Part shown: in pieces, positions 37,475 to 50,526 of the stretch
Layout of the letters: each line of letters begins with the position of its first letter
How positions within the stretch are numbered: the first letter of the stretch is position 1
From: Tepidiphilus succinatimandens
Lineage (GTDB): Bacteria > Pseudomonadota > Gammaproteobacteria > Burkholderiales > Rhodocyclaceae
Direction of reading: 5' to 3'
DNA: 64,000 bases
Assembly (NCBI RefSeq): GCF_006503695.1
Contig: NZ_SBIK01000013.1
Coordinates: 1 to 64,000, forward strand
Notes under the pieces: model-generated
Told to the model about the DNA's origin: nothing
The model's input: only the letters and a program-made list of their open reading frames with translations
Databases searched by the model: none
Made by a program: the position numbers and the translations under genes

Positions 37475-38233
37475 ATGAGCGAACGAGCAACCGAGCTCCT
37501 CGAAGCGCTGGGCGCCCGGCGCGGCATCCTCGCCGCCGTTGGCGCAGGCGGCAAGAAGACCTCGCTCTACCAGATCTTCGCCGCCCACCCGGGACGCGTG
37601 GCCCTCACCACCACCACCTTCATCACCTCCTTCGGCCCGGAACTGGGTGCTGAGATCCTCGTCGCCCCCGAAGACGAACTCGAAGAAAAGGTACGCGCAA
37701 GCCGCGGGCGGAAAGTGGCCTATGCCACGCCCTCGGACAAGCCGGGGCGGGTAGCAGCGGTGTCCGGTGCGCGCATCGACCGGCTGCACCGCGAAGGCAG
37801 GTTCGATCTCACGCTGGTGAAGGCCGACGGCGCCCGCTCGCGGCTCCTCAAGGCCCCGGCGCCGCACGAACCGAGCCTGCCCGAAGCGACCGACACGGTG
37901 CTCCTCGTCCTCTCGCTCCAGGCGCTGGGACAGCCCCTCTCCGAGGCGATCGCGCATCGCCCCGAGCGCGTCTCCGCCCTCACCGGACGCGCCCTCGGCG
38001 AGCCGGTGACCATCGCCGACTTCGTCGCGCTCTACACGCATGAAAACGGGCTATTGCAAGGCACATCGGGAAAACGCGTGATCCCCGTGCTCAACATGGT
38101 CGACGACGATCGCCTCCTGCCCGCTGCCCGCGCGATCGCCGCGGCGACGCTTGCCGCCTGTCCGCGTTTCGAGCGCTTCGTGCTCACGAGCCTCAAACAG
38201 CCCGGCTACCTCGTGGAGGTCGTGCTGCGCTGA
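37475..38233 (+). CDS. yqeC: YqeC family selenium-dependent hydroxylase accessory protein
   Basis: A 252-residue protein of the YqeC family, whose genes accompany selenium-dependent molybdenum hydroxylases. A P-loop-like start (AVGAGGKKTSLYQIFAA, residues about 21-37) is followed by TTTTFI and VKADGARSRLLKAPAPHEP, the family signature. It may act in forming the labile selenium form of the molybdenum cofactor. No selenium hydroxylase, selD or selenocysteine gene is in this window, so its client is unknown. It is probably co-transcribed with moaA (16-nt gap) and ends 6 nt from the convergent ABC ATPase gene. Confidence 0.8.
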   Translation: MSERATELLEALGARRGILAAVGAGGKKTSLYQIFAAHPGRVALTTTTFITSFGPELGAEILVAPEDELEEKVRASRGRKVAYATPSDKPGRVAAVSGARIDRLHREGRFDLTLVKADGARSRLLKAPAPHEPSLPEATDTVLLVLSLQALGQPLSEAIAHRPERVSALTGRALGEPVTIADFVALYTHENGLLQGTSGKRVIPVLNMVDDDRLLPAARAIAAATLAACPRFERFVLTSLKQPGYLVEVVLR

Positions 38234-38239
38234 AACGCC

Positions 38240-39004
38240 TCACTTCAAATTCCCCGAAAGGAACTGCTGCAGCCGCTCGCTGCGCGGGCGCGCCAGCACT
38301 TCGCGCGGGTTGCCCTCTTCCTCGACCAGCCCCTGGTGCAGGAACATGACGTGCGTGGACACCTCGCGCGCGAAGCCCATCTCGTGCGTGACCACGATCA
38401 TGGTGCGGCCCTCCTGCGCGAGGTCGCGCATCACTTTGAGCACCTCGCCGACGAGCTCGGGGTCCAGCGCCGAGGTCGGCTCGTCGAAGAGCATCACCTC
38501 TGGCTCCACTGCCAGCGCCCGGGCGATCGCCACGCGCTGCTGCTCGCCGCCGGACATGTGCGAGGGATAGGCGTTCTTGCGGTGCGCCACGCCGACCTTG
38601 GCGAGGTAATGCTCGGCGCGCTCGATCGCCTCCTTTTTTGGCACGCCCAGCACGTGTACCGGCACCTCGATCACGTTCTCCAGCGCGGTCATGTGCGACC
38701 ACAGGTTGAAATGCTGGAAGACCATGGCCAGGCGCGAGCGGATGCGCTGCAGCTGCTTGCGATCGGCCGCGCGCAGGGTGCCGTCCTTGGCCGGCACGAG
38801 CCGCAATTCTTCGCCGTCGAGCACGATGCGCCCGGCGTTGGGCTGCTCGAGCAGGTTGATGCAGCGCAGCAGGGTGCTCTTGCCCGAACCGCTCGAGCCG
38901 ATGACGCTGATGACGTCGCCGGCGTCGGCCTTGAGCGAAACCCCTTTGAGGACTTCGTGCGCCCCATAGCGCTTGTGCAAATCGTCGACTTCGAGTTTGA
39001 CCAT
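38240..39004 (-). CDS. Basic amino acid ABC transporter ATP-binding protein (HisP-like)
   Basis: A 254-residue ATPase: Walker [14 protein letters not shown], signature [15 protein letters not shown], Walker [15 protein letters not shown] and the switch His in [10 protein letters not shown] characteristic insertion, [20 protein letters not shown], between Walker A and the Q-loop is shared with HisP/ArgP-type ATPases for histidine, lysine, arginine and ornithine uptake. It is last in a four-gene operon (binding protein, two permeases, ATPase). Confidence 0.92.
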   Translation of the reverse strand: MVKLEVDDLHKRYGAHEVLKGVSLKADAGDVISVIGSSGSGKSTLLRCINLLEQPNAGRIVLDGEELRLVPAKDGTLRAADRKQLQRIRSRLAMVFQHFNLWSHMTALENVIEVPVHVLGVPKKEAIERAEHYLAKVGVAHRKNAYPSHMSGGEQQRVAIARALAVEPEVMLFDEPTSALDPELVGEVLKVMRDLAQEGRTMIVVTHEMGFAREVSTHVMFLHQGLVEEEGNPREVLARPRSERLQQFLSGNLK

Positions 39005-39048
39005 GAATGGTTCGCCTTGCGGATCGGGTCTGGCGACAGGAAAATGGT

Positions 39049-39747
39049 TCAGCGACGCTGCGGCCGCAGGTGGGCGAGCCAGCGGCGCTCGGCGGCCTTG
39101 AAGAGCTGCAGCAACAGGAACGTGAGCACGAGATAGAAGGCGCCGGCGGTGAGGTAAGCCTCGAAGGGCAGGAAATACTGCGCGCTGATCGTGCGCGCCA
39201 CGCCGGTGATGTCGGCGAGCGTCACGAGCGAAGCCATGCTGGTGGCGTGCAGCATCATCACCACTTCGTTGCTGTACTGCGGCAGCGCCCGGCGCAGCGC
39301 CGAAGGCAGGAGGATACGCCGGTACATCTGCAGGCGCGACATGCCGGCGGCGCGCGCCGCCTCGATCTCACCCGGCGGGGTGGTCTTGAGGCAACCGGCG
39401 ATGATCTCCGCGGTGTAGCCGGAAGTGTTGATGGCGAACGCCAGGCAGGCGCAGAAAGTGGCGTCCGACAGCCAAGGCCAGAAAAGGCTCGCGCGCACGG
39501 CCTCGAACTGCGCCACGCCGTAATAGAGCAGGAAGAGCTGCACGAGCATGGGCGTGCCGCGGATCACGTAGGTATAGAACCAGACGGGCAGGTTGAGCCA
39601 GGGCGAACCCGACACCCGCATCAGCGCAAGCGGCACCGCCCAGACGAAGCCCACGGCGAGCGACACGAAGAGCAGCTGCAGCGTGACGCCCACGCCGTGC
39701 AGGAACTGGGGCAGATTCTCCCAGATGACGGAAAAATCGAGGATCAC
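39049..39747 (-). CDS. Basic amino acid ABC transporter permease (HisM-like)
   Basis: A 232-residue inner-membrane permease with about five helices and the polar amino acid family EAA loop ([20 protein letters not shown]). The GTG start overlaps the stop of the preceding permease gene (GTGA), typical of coupled HisQ/HisM pairs. It forms a heterodimer with the other permease. Confidence 0.9.
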   Translation of the reverse strand: MILDFSVIWENLPQFLHGVGVTLQLLFVSLAVGFVWAVPLALMRVSGSPWLNLPVWFYTYVIRGTPMLVQLFLLYYGVAQFEAVRASLFWPWLSDATFCACLAFAINTSGYTAEIIAGCLKTTPPGEIEAARAAGMSRLQMYRRILLPSALRRALPQYSNEVVMMLHATSMASLVTLADITGVARTISAQYFLPFEAYLTAGAFYLVLTFLLLQLFKAAERRWLAHLRPQRR

Positions 39748-40433
39748 AGCTGCACTTCCCGTACGCCCAGGGAGAACCGCTTCTCGATCACGCGCAGTGC
39801 GAGCAGCGACACGCTAGTGATCGCCAGGTAGAGCGCCCCGGCGAGCAGCAGATAGGTGAAGGGCTGGCGCGTGGCGTCCCCCGCCTGCTTGGCGTGGAAC
39901 ATCATGTCCGGCAGGCCCAGCACCGACACGAGGGCGGTGGACTTGATGAGCACCAGCCAGTTGTTGGCGATGCCGGGAATCGACAGGCGCACCGTCTCCG
40001 GCCACAGGATGCGGCGGAACACCTGCCAGCGACTCATGCCGTAGGCGAATCCGGCCTCCACCTGCCCTTTGGGGATGGAGAGGAAGGCTCCGCGGAAGGT
40101 CTCCGACAGATAGGCACCGAAGATGAATCCCAGGGTGGCCACGCCGGCGGCGAACGGGTCGATGTCGATGTAGTCTTCGTGACCGACGAGCGCCGCGGCG
40201 CGATTGACGAGATCCTGACCGCCAAAATAGACCAAAAGAATCATCACCAGATCCGGGATGCCGCGGATCACGGTGGCGTAGGCTTCACCGAGCCAGGCAA
40301 GCGGGCGCAGCGGCGAGAGCCGCGCTCCCGCCCCCGCGAGCCCCAGCGCCACGGCCAGCGCCATGGAGCCCAGCGCCAGGTGCAGCGTCAGCCAGCTGCC
40401 TTCGACGATGGTGAGCCAATAGCCGCCGCTCAT
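39744..40433 (-). CDS. Basic amino acid ABC transporter permease (HisQ-like)
   Basis: A 229-residue inner-membrane permease. It shows the conserved VIRGIPDLVMILLVYFGGQD segment of amino acid permeases and the EAA loop QVEAGFAYGMSRWQVFRRIL. Together with the HisM-like partner it should form the membrane channel for the HisJ/ArgT-like binding protein encoded 18 nt upstream. Confidence 0.9.
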   Translation of the reverse strand: MSGGYWLTIVEGSWLTLHLALGSMALAVALGLAGAGARLSPLRPLAWLGEAYATVIRGIPDLVMILLVYFGGQDLVNRAAALVGHEDYIDIDPFAAGVATLGFIFGAYLSETFRGAFLSIPKGQVEAGFAYGMSRWQVFRRILWPETVRLSIPGIANNWLVLIKSTALVSVLGLPDMMFHAKQAGDATRQPFTYLLLAGALYLAITSVSLLALRVIEKRFSLGVREVQL

Positions 40434-40451
40434 CGCCCATCTCCCATGGGC

Positions 40452-41231
40452 TCATTCGCCATAGATGTCGAAATCGAAGTATTTCTTCGCGATTTGCTGG
40501 TACTTGCCGTTGGCGCGGATCGCGTCGATGGCGGCGTTGAATTTCTCCACCAGCGCCGTGTCGCCCTTGCGCACCGCCACGCCGATACCCTCGCCGAAAT
40601 ACTTCCGGTCGGTGAAGGCCGGCCCCACCGTGGCGAACCCTTTACCGGCATCGGTTTGGAGAAAGCCGAACTGGATGCTCACCGCGTCGGCGAGCGAAGC
40701 GTCGATGCGCCCGGCGACGAGGTCGAGGAAGACTTCTTCCTGCGATGCGTAGCGCACCACCTCGATGCCGGCCGGGGCGAAGACGTCGGTGGCATAGCGG
40801 TCGAAAATGGTGGCGCGCTGCACGCCGACTTTCTTGCCCTTCAGATCGACCAGGGGATCCTTCACCTCACTGCCCGCCTTCATCACCAGGCGGCCGGGGG
40901 TGTAGTAGTATTTCTTGCTGAAATCGACCGATTTCTTGCGCTCGTCGGTGATCGACATCGAAGAGATCACCGCGTCGATCTTGCGCACCTTCAGCGCAGG
41001 GATCAGGCCGTCGAACTCCTGCTCGATCCACTGGCACTTGACCTTCATCTCCTCGCACAGGGCGTTGCCGATGTCGTAGTCGAAACCGGCGAGCTTGCCC
41101 TCGGGCGTCTTGTAGGCGAAGGGGGGATAGGCGGCTTCGATGCCGATGCGCAAGGGCTTGTCCTCGGCCATCGCCGCACCCGAAGCGAGCGAGCATAAGA
41201 GCGCGCCGAACAACAAGAAGAGCTTTTTCAT
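40452..41231 (-). CDS. Periplasmic basic amino acid-binding protein (ArgT/HisJ-like)
   Basis: A 259-residue solute-binding protein. The signal peptide is MKKLFLLFGALLCSLASG followed by AAMA and then EDKPL, with cleavage expected after AMA. The mature part matches the lysine/arginine/ornithine/histidine binders: LRIGIEAAYPPFAYKTPEG, GFDYDIGNALCEEMK, FDGLIPALKVRKIDAVISSM and ERKKSVDFSKKYY. A GGAG lies 8 nt before the ATG. It starts the operon. Specificity among basic amino acids cannot be told from sequence alone. Confidence 0.93.
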   Translation of the reverse strand: MKKLFLLFGALLCSLASGAAMAEDKPLRIGIEAAYPPFAYKTPEGKLAGFDYDIGNALCEEMKVKCQWIEQEFDGLIPALKVRKIDAVISSMSITDERKKSVDFSKKYYYTPGRLVMKAGSEVKDPLVDLKGKKVGVQRATIFDRYATDVFAPAGIEVVRYASQEEVFLDLVAGRIDASLADAVSIQFGFLQTDAGKGFATVGPAFTDRKYFGEGIGVAVRKGDTALVEKFNAAIDAIRANGKYQQIAKKYFDFDIYGE

Positions 41232-41400
41232 GACCGGCTCCTTCACAGGGAGGTGTGGAAAAAACGCATCGATGCATCGATCGATGTCACGCCCGTAAGT
41301 TTCCCGCCGTCGGCCGAAGAAGGGCCTCAGGGGATAAAGGCCGCTCATTTTACCAATACCTTGGCTTGGGCTGCTGCGTGCGCCGCGATTTCGCCCATCC

Positions 41401-41438
41401 TGTGGATAACTCCCCTTTCGGCGTGGACGGGTTAGAAT
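41401..41438 (+). promoter_or_regulatory. dnaA upstream region: DnaA box and probable -10
   Basis: A perfect DnaA box TGTGGATAA (41401-41409) lies 69 nt before the dnaA start. TAGAAT at 41433-41438 (5/6 to TATAAT) is a likely -10, which puts the DnaA box just upstream of, or touching, the -35 position. This suggests DnaA autoregulation. The whole 246-nt gap back to the divergent binding-protein gene contains only this one perfect box and is not AT-rich. Confidence 0.55.
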
Positions 41439-41477
41439 ACCCCCTCGAGCATCGTCAATCCATCCAGAGGGCTTTCC

Positions 41478-42980
41478 TTGAGTCACGAAGCGTGGACCGC
41501 CTGCTGCGAGCGTCTGCGTGCCTCGCTGCCGGCGCAGCAATTCAACACCTGGATCCGCGCCTTGAGCGCCGAACCCGAGGAAGGCGGCGAAGGGGTGCGG
41601 CTGCGCGTGCTCGCCCCCAACCGCTTCATCCTGCAGTGGGTGCGCGAGCGCTATTGGCCCAAGATCGCCGAGCATCTCGCCGAGCTCGGCATCGCCCAGG
41701 CCGAACTGCAGCTGGGCGCGGCGACCAAAGGGGGAACGCCGCCGCGCCCCTCCCGTGCCGCATCCGCCGAAGTCCCTTCATCGACCGACGCGACCGAGAC
41801 GCCCGCGGCGGCGGCTCAGGAATCCCCCCCTGCTGCGTCGCCGGCAGAGGAGAGTTCCACCGAACCCAAGCCCAGGCCCGGTCGCAGCGCCCCGAAACGC
41901 CGCCCTCTGCCGCTTGCCGAGGACGTCGCTCCTTCCTCGACCCTCGAAGCCCTCTACGAGCGCACGCGGCTCAACCCGGCGGCGACCTTCGACACCCTGG
42001 TGACCGGCCGCGCCAACGATCTGGCCCGCGCCGCGGCCATGCAGGTGGCGCACAATCCGGGCGCCTCCTACAACCCCCTTTTCGTCTACGGCGGCGTCGG
42101 CCTGGGCAAGACCCACCTCATCCATGCCATCGGCAATGCCATTTTCCGCACCGACCCGCGCGTGGTGATCCGCTACGTGCACGCGGAAGATTACTATGCC
42201 GACGTGGTGCGCGCCTACCAGCAGAAGAGCTTCGACGCCTTCAAGCGCTACTACCGTTCGCTCGACGTGCTGCTCATCGACGACATCCAGTTCTTCCAGA
42301 ACAAGGCGCGCACGCAGGAAGAGTTCTTCCACGCCTTCAACGCCCTCACCGAGGCGCACAAGCAGATCGTCATCACCTGCGACACCTACCCCAAAGACAT
42401 CCAAGGGCTGGAAGACCGGCTCATCTCGCGCTTCGACTGGGGCCTGACGGTGCAGATCGAACCGCCCGAGCTCGAGATGCGGGTGGCCATCGTGCAGAAG
42501 AAGGCGCAACTGCTGGGCGTGCAGGTGGGCGACGACGTGGCCTTCCTGATCGCCAAGAACCTGCGCTCGAACGTGCGCGAGCTCGAAGGCGCGCTCAACA
42601 AGGTGGTGGCCTTCGCCAACTTCCACAGCCAGCCGATCACGCTGGAGCTGGCCAAGGAGGCGCTCAAGGACATCCTGCACGCCTACAACCGCCAGCTCAG
42701 CGTCGAGCACATCCAGAAGACGGTGGCCGACTACTACAAGACCAAGGTCGCCGACATGCACTCGAAGAAGCGCACGCGCGCGGTGGCGCGGCCGCGCCAG
42801 GTGGCGATGTGGCTCGCCAAGGAGCTCACGCCGCTGTCGCTGCCGGCCATCGGCGAGGCCTTCGGCGGGCGCGACCACACGACGGTGCTGCACGCCTACC
42901 GCACGATCAACGAGCTGCGGCTGACCGACCCCCAGCTCAACCACGACGTCCACGTGCTGCTGCAGGTGCTGCGCGGCTGA
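41478..42980 (+). CDS. dnaA: Chromosomal replication initiator DnaA
   Basis: A 500-residue initiator. Domain I is at residues 1-80 (EAWTACCERLRASLPAQQFN), and a proline/alanine-rich linker spans about 82-150. The AAA+ domain has Walker A GGVGLGKTHLIHA (Lys211) and Walker B VLLIDDIQFF. Domain IV ends with the DnaA-box-binding signature GGRDHTTVLHAYRTINELR. The start is a TTG at 41478 behind AGAGGG, needed to keep the conserved domain I; a rare start codon may keep the level low. It is followed by dnaN after 27 nt. rpmH, the usual neighbour, lies 18 kb away. Confidence 0.97.
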   Translation: MSHEAWTACCERLRASLPAQQFNTWIRALSAEPEEGGEGVRLRVLAPNRFILQWVRERYWPKIAEHLAELGIAQAELQLGAATKGGTPPRPSRAASAEVPSSTDATETPAAAAQESPPAASPAEESSTEPKPRPGRSAPKRRPLPLAEDVAPSSTLEALYERTRLNPAATFDTLVTGRANDLARAAAMQVAHNPGASYNPLFVYGGVGLGKTHLIHAIGNAIFRTDPRVVIRYVHAEDYYADVVRAYQQKSFDAFKRYYRSLDVLLIDDIQFFQNKARTQEEFFHAFNALTEAHKQIVITCDTYPKDIQGLEDRLISRFDWGLTVQIEPPELEMRVAIVQKKAQLLGVQVGDDVAFLIAKNLRSNVRELEGALNKVVAFANFHSQPITLELAKEALKDILHAYNRQLSVEHIQKTVADYYKTKVADMHSKKRTRAVARPRQVAMWLAKELTPLSLPAIGEAFGGRDHTTVLHAYRTINELRLTDPQLNHDVHVLLQVLRG

Positions 42981-43007
42981 AGACTTTCATTGCAGGAGAG
43001 AGACCGA

Positions 43008-46668
<3,661 letters not shown>

Positions 46669-46673
46669 GACCG

Positions 46674-46705
46674 GCGACGGCGCCTCATTCGAGGCTTGCC
46701 GTCGC
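46674..46705. terminator. Hairpin at the gyrB/lysE convergent ends
   Basis: GCGACGGC (46674-46681) pairs with GCCGTCGC (46698-46705), and an inner CCTC/GAGG extends the stem. It begins 6 nt after the gyrB stop and covers the last codons of the opposing LysE-type gene. There is no clear T-tract, so termination strength is uncertain. Confidence 0.45.
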
Positions 46706-47347
46706 GAGCTTCATCCCGAAGGCGACGAAGAGCGCCCCCACCGCGCCGGTGCCGCCGATGGCGAGCCGCCGGCGTCGGCGGAAGGCCGCGGCGAGTTTGG
46801 CGCCGGCGAGCACCAGGGTGGCGAGATAGGTCATGCTGCACAGCTGCACCGACACCCCCAGCACCAGGAAGGCGAGGAGCGGATACTCCGCCTGAGGGTC
46901 CACGAACTGGATGAAGAAGGAAAAGAAAAAGAGAATGGCCTTGGGGTTCATCAGGCTGATGAGCAAGGCCGAACGGAAGGGGTGCAAAGCCCCCGTGCGC
47001 ACTTCTTCTTCGGGCGTGGCGATCGCCTCGCCGCGGCGCAAGGCTTGGCTCGCCCGCCAGGCGGCGCGCATCAGCTGCAGGCCGATCCAGCACAAATAAA
47101 CCGCCCCCGCGAGCCGCAGACCGAGAAAGAGCGCCGGCACGAGCTTCAAGAGCGAGGCGGCGCCGAACACCGCCGCGAACATCAGCACAGTATCCCCCAC
47201 AAGTACGCCGAGCGCCGCCCGGGCGCCGGCGCGCGCGCCATGGCGCGAGGCCGTGGTCATCACGTAGAGCGAATTGGGCCCCGGCAGCAAAATGATGAAG
47301 ATGGTGCCGATCAGAAAGGTGGAATAGTCGACGATACCGAGCGACAT
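46685..47347 (-). CDS. LysE family amino acid exporter (LeuE-like)
   Basis: A 220-residue inner-membrane protein with about six hydrophobic segments. The N-terminal family signature is FLIGTIFIILLPGPNSLYVM followed by ASRHGARAGARAALGVLVGD. It is closest in style to the LeuE/RhtB group exporting neutral amino acids; the real substrate is unknown. It is transcribed convergently with gyrB and divergently from the TRAP transporter genes; the 179-nt gap upstream has no clear promoter pair. Confidence 0.86.
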   Translation of the reverse strand: MSLGIVDYSTFLIGTIFIILLPGPNSLYVMTTASRHGARAGARAALGVLVGDTVLMFAAVFGAASLLKLVPALFLGLRLAGAVYLCWIGLQLMRAAWRASQALRRGEAIATPEEEVRTGALHPFRSALLISLMNPKAILFFFSFFIQFVDPQAEYPLLAFLVLGVSVQLCSMTYLATLVLAGAKLAAAFRRRRRLAIGGTGAVGALFVAFGMKLATASLE

Positions 47348-47526
47348 GGTTCGATCCGCAAGAAATTCCGACGACGCTCATGCTAACCGATCTCGCCGCC
47401 GTCGGGTAAGACCACAGGCGTCGTCTAAAAAACGCGGTGGCGCTTGACCGCCCCCAGCAGTGCTGCTAAAAAGAGAACCTGAGCCGGCGCCAGACCGGCC
47501 CGATCATCGACCAGAGGAGGAAGACC

Positions 47527-48474
47527 ATGGGTGCGATCCGTCACCTCATCGCTGCGCTGGCGCTGTGCACTTGCGCTGCCGTGGCCCAGGCGCAGACCTA
47601 CATCACCGTGCTCACCGGCGGCACGAGCGGCGTCTATTACCCGCTGGGGGTGGCCCTTTCCAAGATCTACAGTGAAGCCATTCCCGGCGCCAAGACGAGT
47701 GTGCAGGCGACCAAGGCGAGCGCCGAGAATCTCAACCTGCTGCAGGCCGGCCGCGGCGAAGTGGGCTTCTCGCTGGGCGATGCCGTCACCCAAGCATGGA
47801 CGGGGAACGAGGAAGCCGGTTTCAAACAGAAGCTCGACAAGCTGCGGGCGCTGGCGGCGATCTATCCAAACTATATCCAGATCGTGGCGAGCAAGGAATC
47901 CGGCATCCGTACCCTGCAGGATCTGCGCGGCAAGCGCCTGTCGGTGGGAGCGCCGCGCTCCGGCACCGAGCTCAATGCGCGCGCCGTCCTCGCCGCCGCG
48001 GGACTGTCCTACGCCGATCTCGGCAAGGTGGAATACCTCCCCTTTGGCGAATCGGTCGAACTGATGAAGAACCGCCAGCTCGACGCCACCTTGCAGTCGG
48101 CCGGCTTGGGCGTTTCTTCGATCCGTGACCTGGCGACCAATGTGCCCATCGTCGTCGTCCCGGTGCCGCCGGAGGTCGTGACCAAGATCGGCGATCCGGC
48201 CTACCAGCCGGCGGTGATCCCGGCCGGTACCTACAGCGGGCAGGATCAGGACGTCCCGACGGTGGCGGTGCGCAACATTCTGGTGACGCACAGCGGGGTG
48301 CCGGAAGAGGTGGTCTATCGCATAACGAAGTCGATGTTCGAGCATCTCGACGAGCTCGTGGCCGCCCATACCGCAGCCAAGGGAATCAAGCTCGAAGAGG
48401 CCACCAAGGGTCTGCCGATCCCGCTGCATCCGGGGGCGGAGCGCTATTACCGTGAAGTCGGCCTGATCCGTTGA
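47527..48474 (+). CDS. TAXI family TRAP transporter solute-binding protein
   Basis: A 315-residue periplasmic binding protein. The signal peptide is MGAIRHLIAALALCTCAA ending VAQAQ. The mature start, YITVLTGGTSGVYYPLGVAL, carries the TAXI-type signature GGTxGxYY, and AENLNLLQAGRGEVGFSLGD is also family-typical. TAXI proteins feed fused TRAP permeases, with glutamate or C4-dicarboxylate-like ligands proposed; the ligand is unknown here. GAGGAGGAAG precedes the start. The permease follows after 12 nt. Confidence 0.92.
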   Translation: MGAIRHLIAALALCTCAAVAQAQTYITVLTGGTSGVYYPLGVALSKIYSEAIPGAKTSVQATKASAENLNLLQAGRGEVGFSLGDAVTQAWTGNEEAGFKQKLDKLRALAAIYPNYIQIVASKESGIRTLQDLRGKRLSVGAPRSGTELNARAVLAAAGLSYADLGKVEYLPFGESVELMKNRQLDATLQSAGLGVSSIRDLATNVPIVVVPVPPEVVTKIGDPAYQPAVIPAGTYSGQDQDVPTVAVRNILVTHSGVPEEVVYRITKSMFEHLDELVAAHTAAKGIKLEEATKGLPIPLHPGAERYYREVGLIR

Positions 48475-48486
48475 AGGAGGGGCACC

Positions 48487-50526
48487 ATGCACGAAGGCGT
48501 CGGCCAAGCGGCGGAAGACGAGAGGGGGGTTGCTTCACGCCTGCTTTTTCTCATCGCGGTGGCTTTCTCCCTTTTTCAACTCTACACGGCGGCCTTCACG
48601 CCTTTCTCTTCCCTGGTCACGCGCGCCGTGCATGTGGGTTTTCTGCTCACGCTCACTTTCGGCTTCCTCGCGCGCGACGGTCTGGCCAAGGGCAAGAGGC
48701 TCGTTCCGCTGCTGTTCCTCGCCTGCGCGCTGCTCGCCGCGGGGGTGGCCGCCTATCAGTGGGTGTTCGAGCATGAACTGATGCTGCGCTCGGGCGAGCC
48801 GACCTCGCTCGATCTGTGGATTGGCATCACGCTCATGGTGCTCGTCTTCCTCGCCACGCAGCGCATGATGGGCTGGGCCTTGCCGCTCATCTGCGGCGTG
48901 CTCGTGCTCTATGCGGTCTATGGGCGCTGGCTACCGGAGCCCTTGAATCACCGTGGTTACCCATGGGAGCAGGTGATCGAGCACCTCTCCTTCGGCACCG
49001 AAGGCATCTACGGCATTCCGATCTACGTCAGTTCGAGCTACATCTTCCTTTTCATCCTCTTCGGCGCTTTTCTCGAGCGCGCCGGCATGCTCAAGCTCTT
49101 CACCGATTTCGCTCTGGGACTCGTCGGACACACCCAAGGCGGGCCGGCGAAGGTGGCGGTGGTCGCGTCGGCCCTCATGGGGACGATCAACGGCAGCGGC
49201 GTGGCCAACGTGGTGACGACCGGCCAGTTCACCATCCGTCTGATGAAGCAGTTCGGCTACCGTGCCGAGTTTGCCGGCGGGGTGGAGGCCACGGCCAGCA
49301 TGGGCGGACAGATCATGCCGCCGGTGATGGGGGCGGTGGCCTTCATCATGGCCGAGACGATCGGGGTGGAATACGTGGAAGTGGCGCGCGCGGCGCTCAT
49401 CCCGGCCATCCTCTACTTCGTGACGGCGTTTTGGGTGGTGCATCTGGAGGCAGGGCGACTGGGCCTGACCGGCATGCCCAAGGAGAGCCTGCCCAATCCG
49501 TGGCGCGCGGTGCGCGAGCGCTGGCATCTGGTACTGCCGCTGGCGGTGCTGGTCTATCTGCTCTTTTCCGGCTACACGCCGCTCTTCGCCGGCCTCGTCG
49601 GCCTGCTACTCACCGTGGTGCTGATCCTGGGCGCGAGCCTGTCGGAGGCGGCATTGAGGGGCGCGATTCGCACCCTTTTCTGGATCGTACTGGGGCTGAT
49701 CTGCGCCGCCTTCTTCCGCTGGGGGATCGCGCCGGTGCTGGTGCTCATCGCCGTCCTGGTGCTCGCCTGCGCATTCCTCCCGAAGAGCCGGCCTACTCTG
49801 CCGGATCTGGTCGCGGCCTTGGCCGAGGGGGCGCGGCAGGCGCTGCCGGTGGGGATCGCCTGCGCCCAGGTCGGCGTCATCATCGGCGTGATGACGCTCA
49901 CCGGGGCGGCCTCGAGCTTTGCCAACGCGGTGCTCGCCGTGGGGCAGCACAGCCTCTTCCTGTCGCTGCTGCTCACCATGCTCGTGTGCCTGGTGCTGGG
50001 CATGGGTATCCCGACGATTCCCAACTACATCATCACCAGCTCGCTCGCCGCCCCGGCCCTGTTGCACCTGGGTGTGCCGCTCATCGTCAGCCACATGTTC
50101 GTCTTCTATTTCGGCATCATGGCCGATCTCACGCCTCCGGTGGCGCTGGCCTGTTTCGCCGCTGCACCCATCGCCGGGGCCTCGGGCCTGGCCATCAGCC
50201 TGCAGGCGATCCGCGTGGCGGTGGCCGGCTTCATCATCCCCTTCATGGCGGTATACGCCCCGGCGCTGATGCTGCAGGGCGATCCAGGATGGCTGGAGGT
50301 GGCCTACGTCGTCTTCAAGGCACTGCTGGCCATCTGGCTGTGGGGCTGCACGGCGATCGGCTACTGGCTCGGTCCCATGTCCTGGTTAGAGCGGCTGTGG
50401 GCTTTCGTGGCCGCAGCCCTGCTCGTTGCCGCCGTACCGCTCACCGACGAGTTGGGGTTCCTTGCCAGCGCTGCCTTCCTTTTCTGGCATGTCTGGCGTC
50501 ATCGTCGCAGCCCGGCGCCAACATGA
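48487..50526 (+). CDS. TRAP transporter fused permease (DctQM-type)
   Basis: A 679-residue inner-membrane protein with some 16-18 hydrophobic segments. The N-terminal four-helix part corresponds to the small DctQ subunit, and the rest to the large DctM subunit (VASALMGTINGSGVANVVTT, VEATASMGGQIMPPVMGAVA, GMGIPTIPNYIITSSLAAPA). Such fusions regularly pair with TAXI binding proteins. It is sodium-gradient driven in characterised relatives. The stop overlaps the DUF1850 start (ATGA). Confidence 0.93.
   Translation: MHEGVGQAAEDERGVASRLLFLIAVAFSLFQLYTAAFTPFSSLVTRAVHVGFLLTLTFGFLARDGLAKGKRLVPLLFLACALLAAGVAAYQWVFEHELMLRSGEPTSLDLWIGITLMVLVFLATQRMMGWALPLICGVLVLYAVYGRWLPEPLNHRGYPWEQVIEHLSFGTEGIYGIPIYVSSSYIFLFILFGAFLERAGMLKLFTDFALGLVGHTQGGPAKVAVVASALMGTINGSGVANVVTTGQFTIRLMKQFGYRAEFAGGVEATASMGGQIMPPVMGAVAFIMAETIGVEYVEVARAALIPAILYFVTAFWVVHLEAGRLGLTGMPKESLPNPWRAVRERWHLVLPLAVLVYLLFSGYTPLFAGLVGLLLTVVLILGASLSEAALRGAIRTLFWIVLGLICAAFFRWGIAPVLVLIAVLVLACAFLPKSRPTLPDLVAALAEGARQALPVGIACAQVGVIIGVMTLTGAASSFANAVLAVGQHSLFLSLLLTMLVCLVLGMGIPTIPNYIITSSLAAPALLHLGVPLIVSHMFVFYFGIMADLTPPVALACFAAAPIAGASGLAISLQAIRVAVAGFIIPFMAVYAPALMLQGDPGWLEVAYVVFKALLAIWLWGCTAIGYWLGPMSWLERLWAFVAAALLVAAVPLTDELGFLASAAFLFWHVWRHRRSPAPT

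Noticed and set aside
41266-41286. Repeated CATCGATG palindromes upstream of the basic amino acid binding-protein gene
   Set aside because: Short overlapping self-complementary ATCGAT units without match to a known operator such as ArgR; could be chance.
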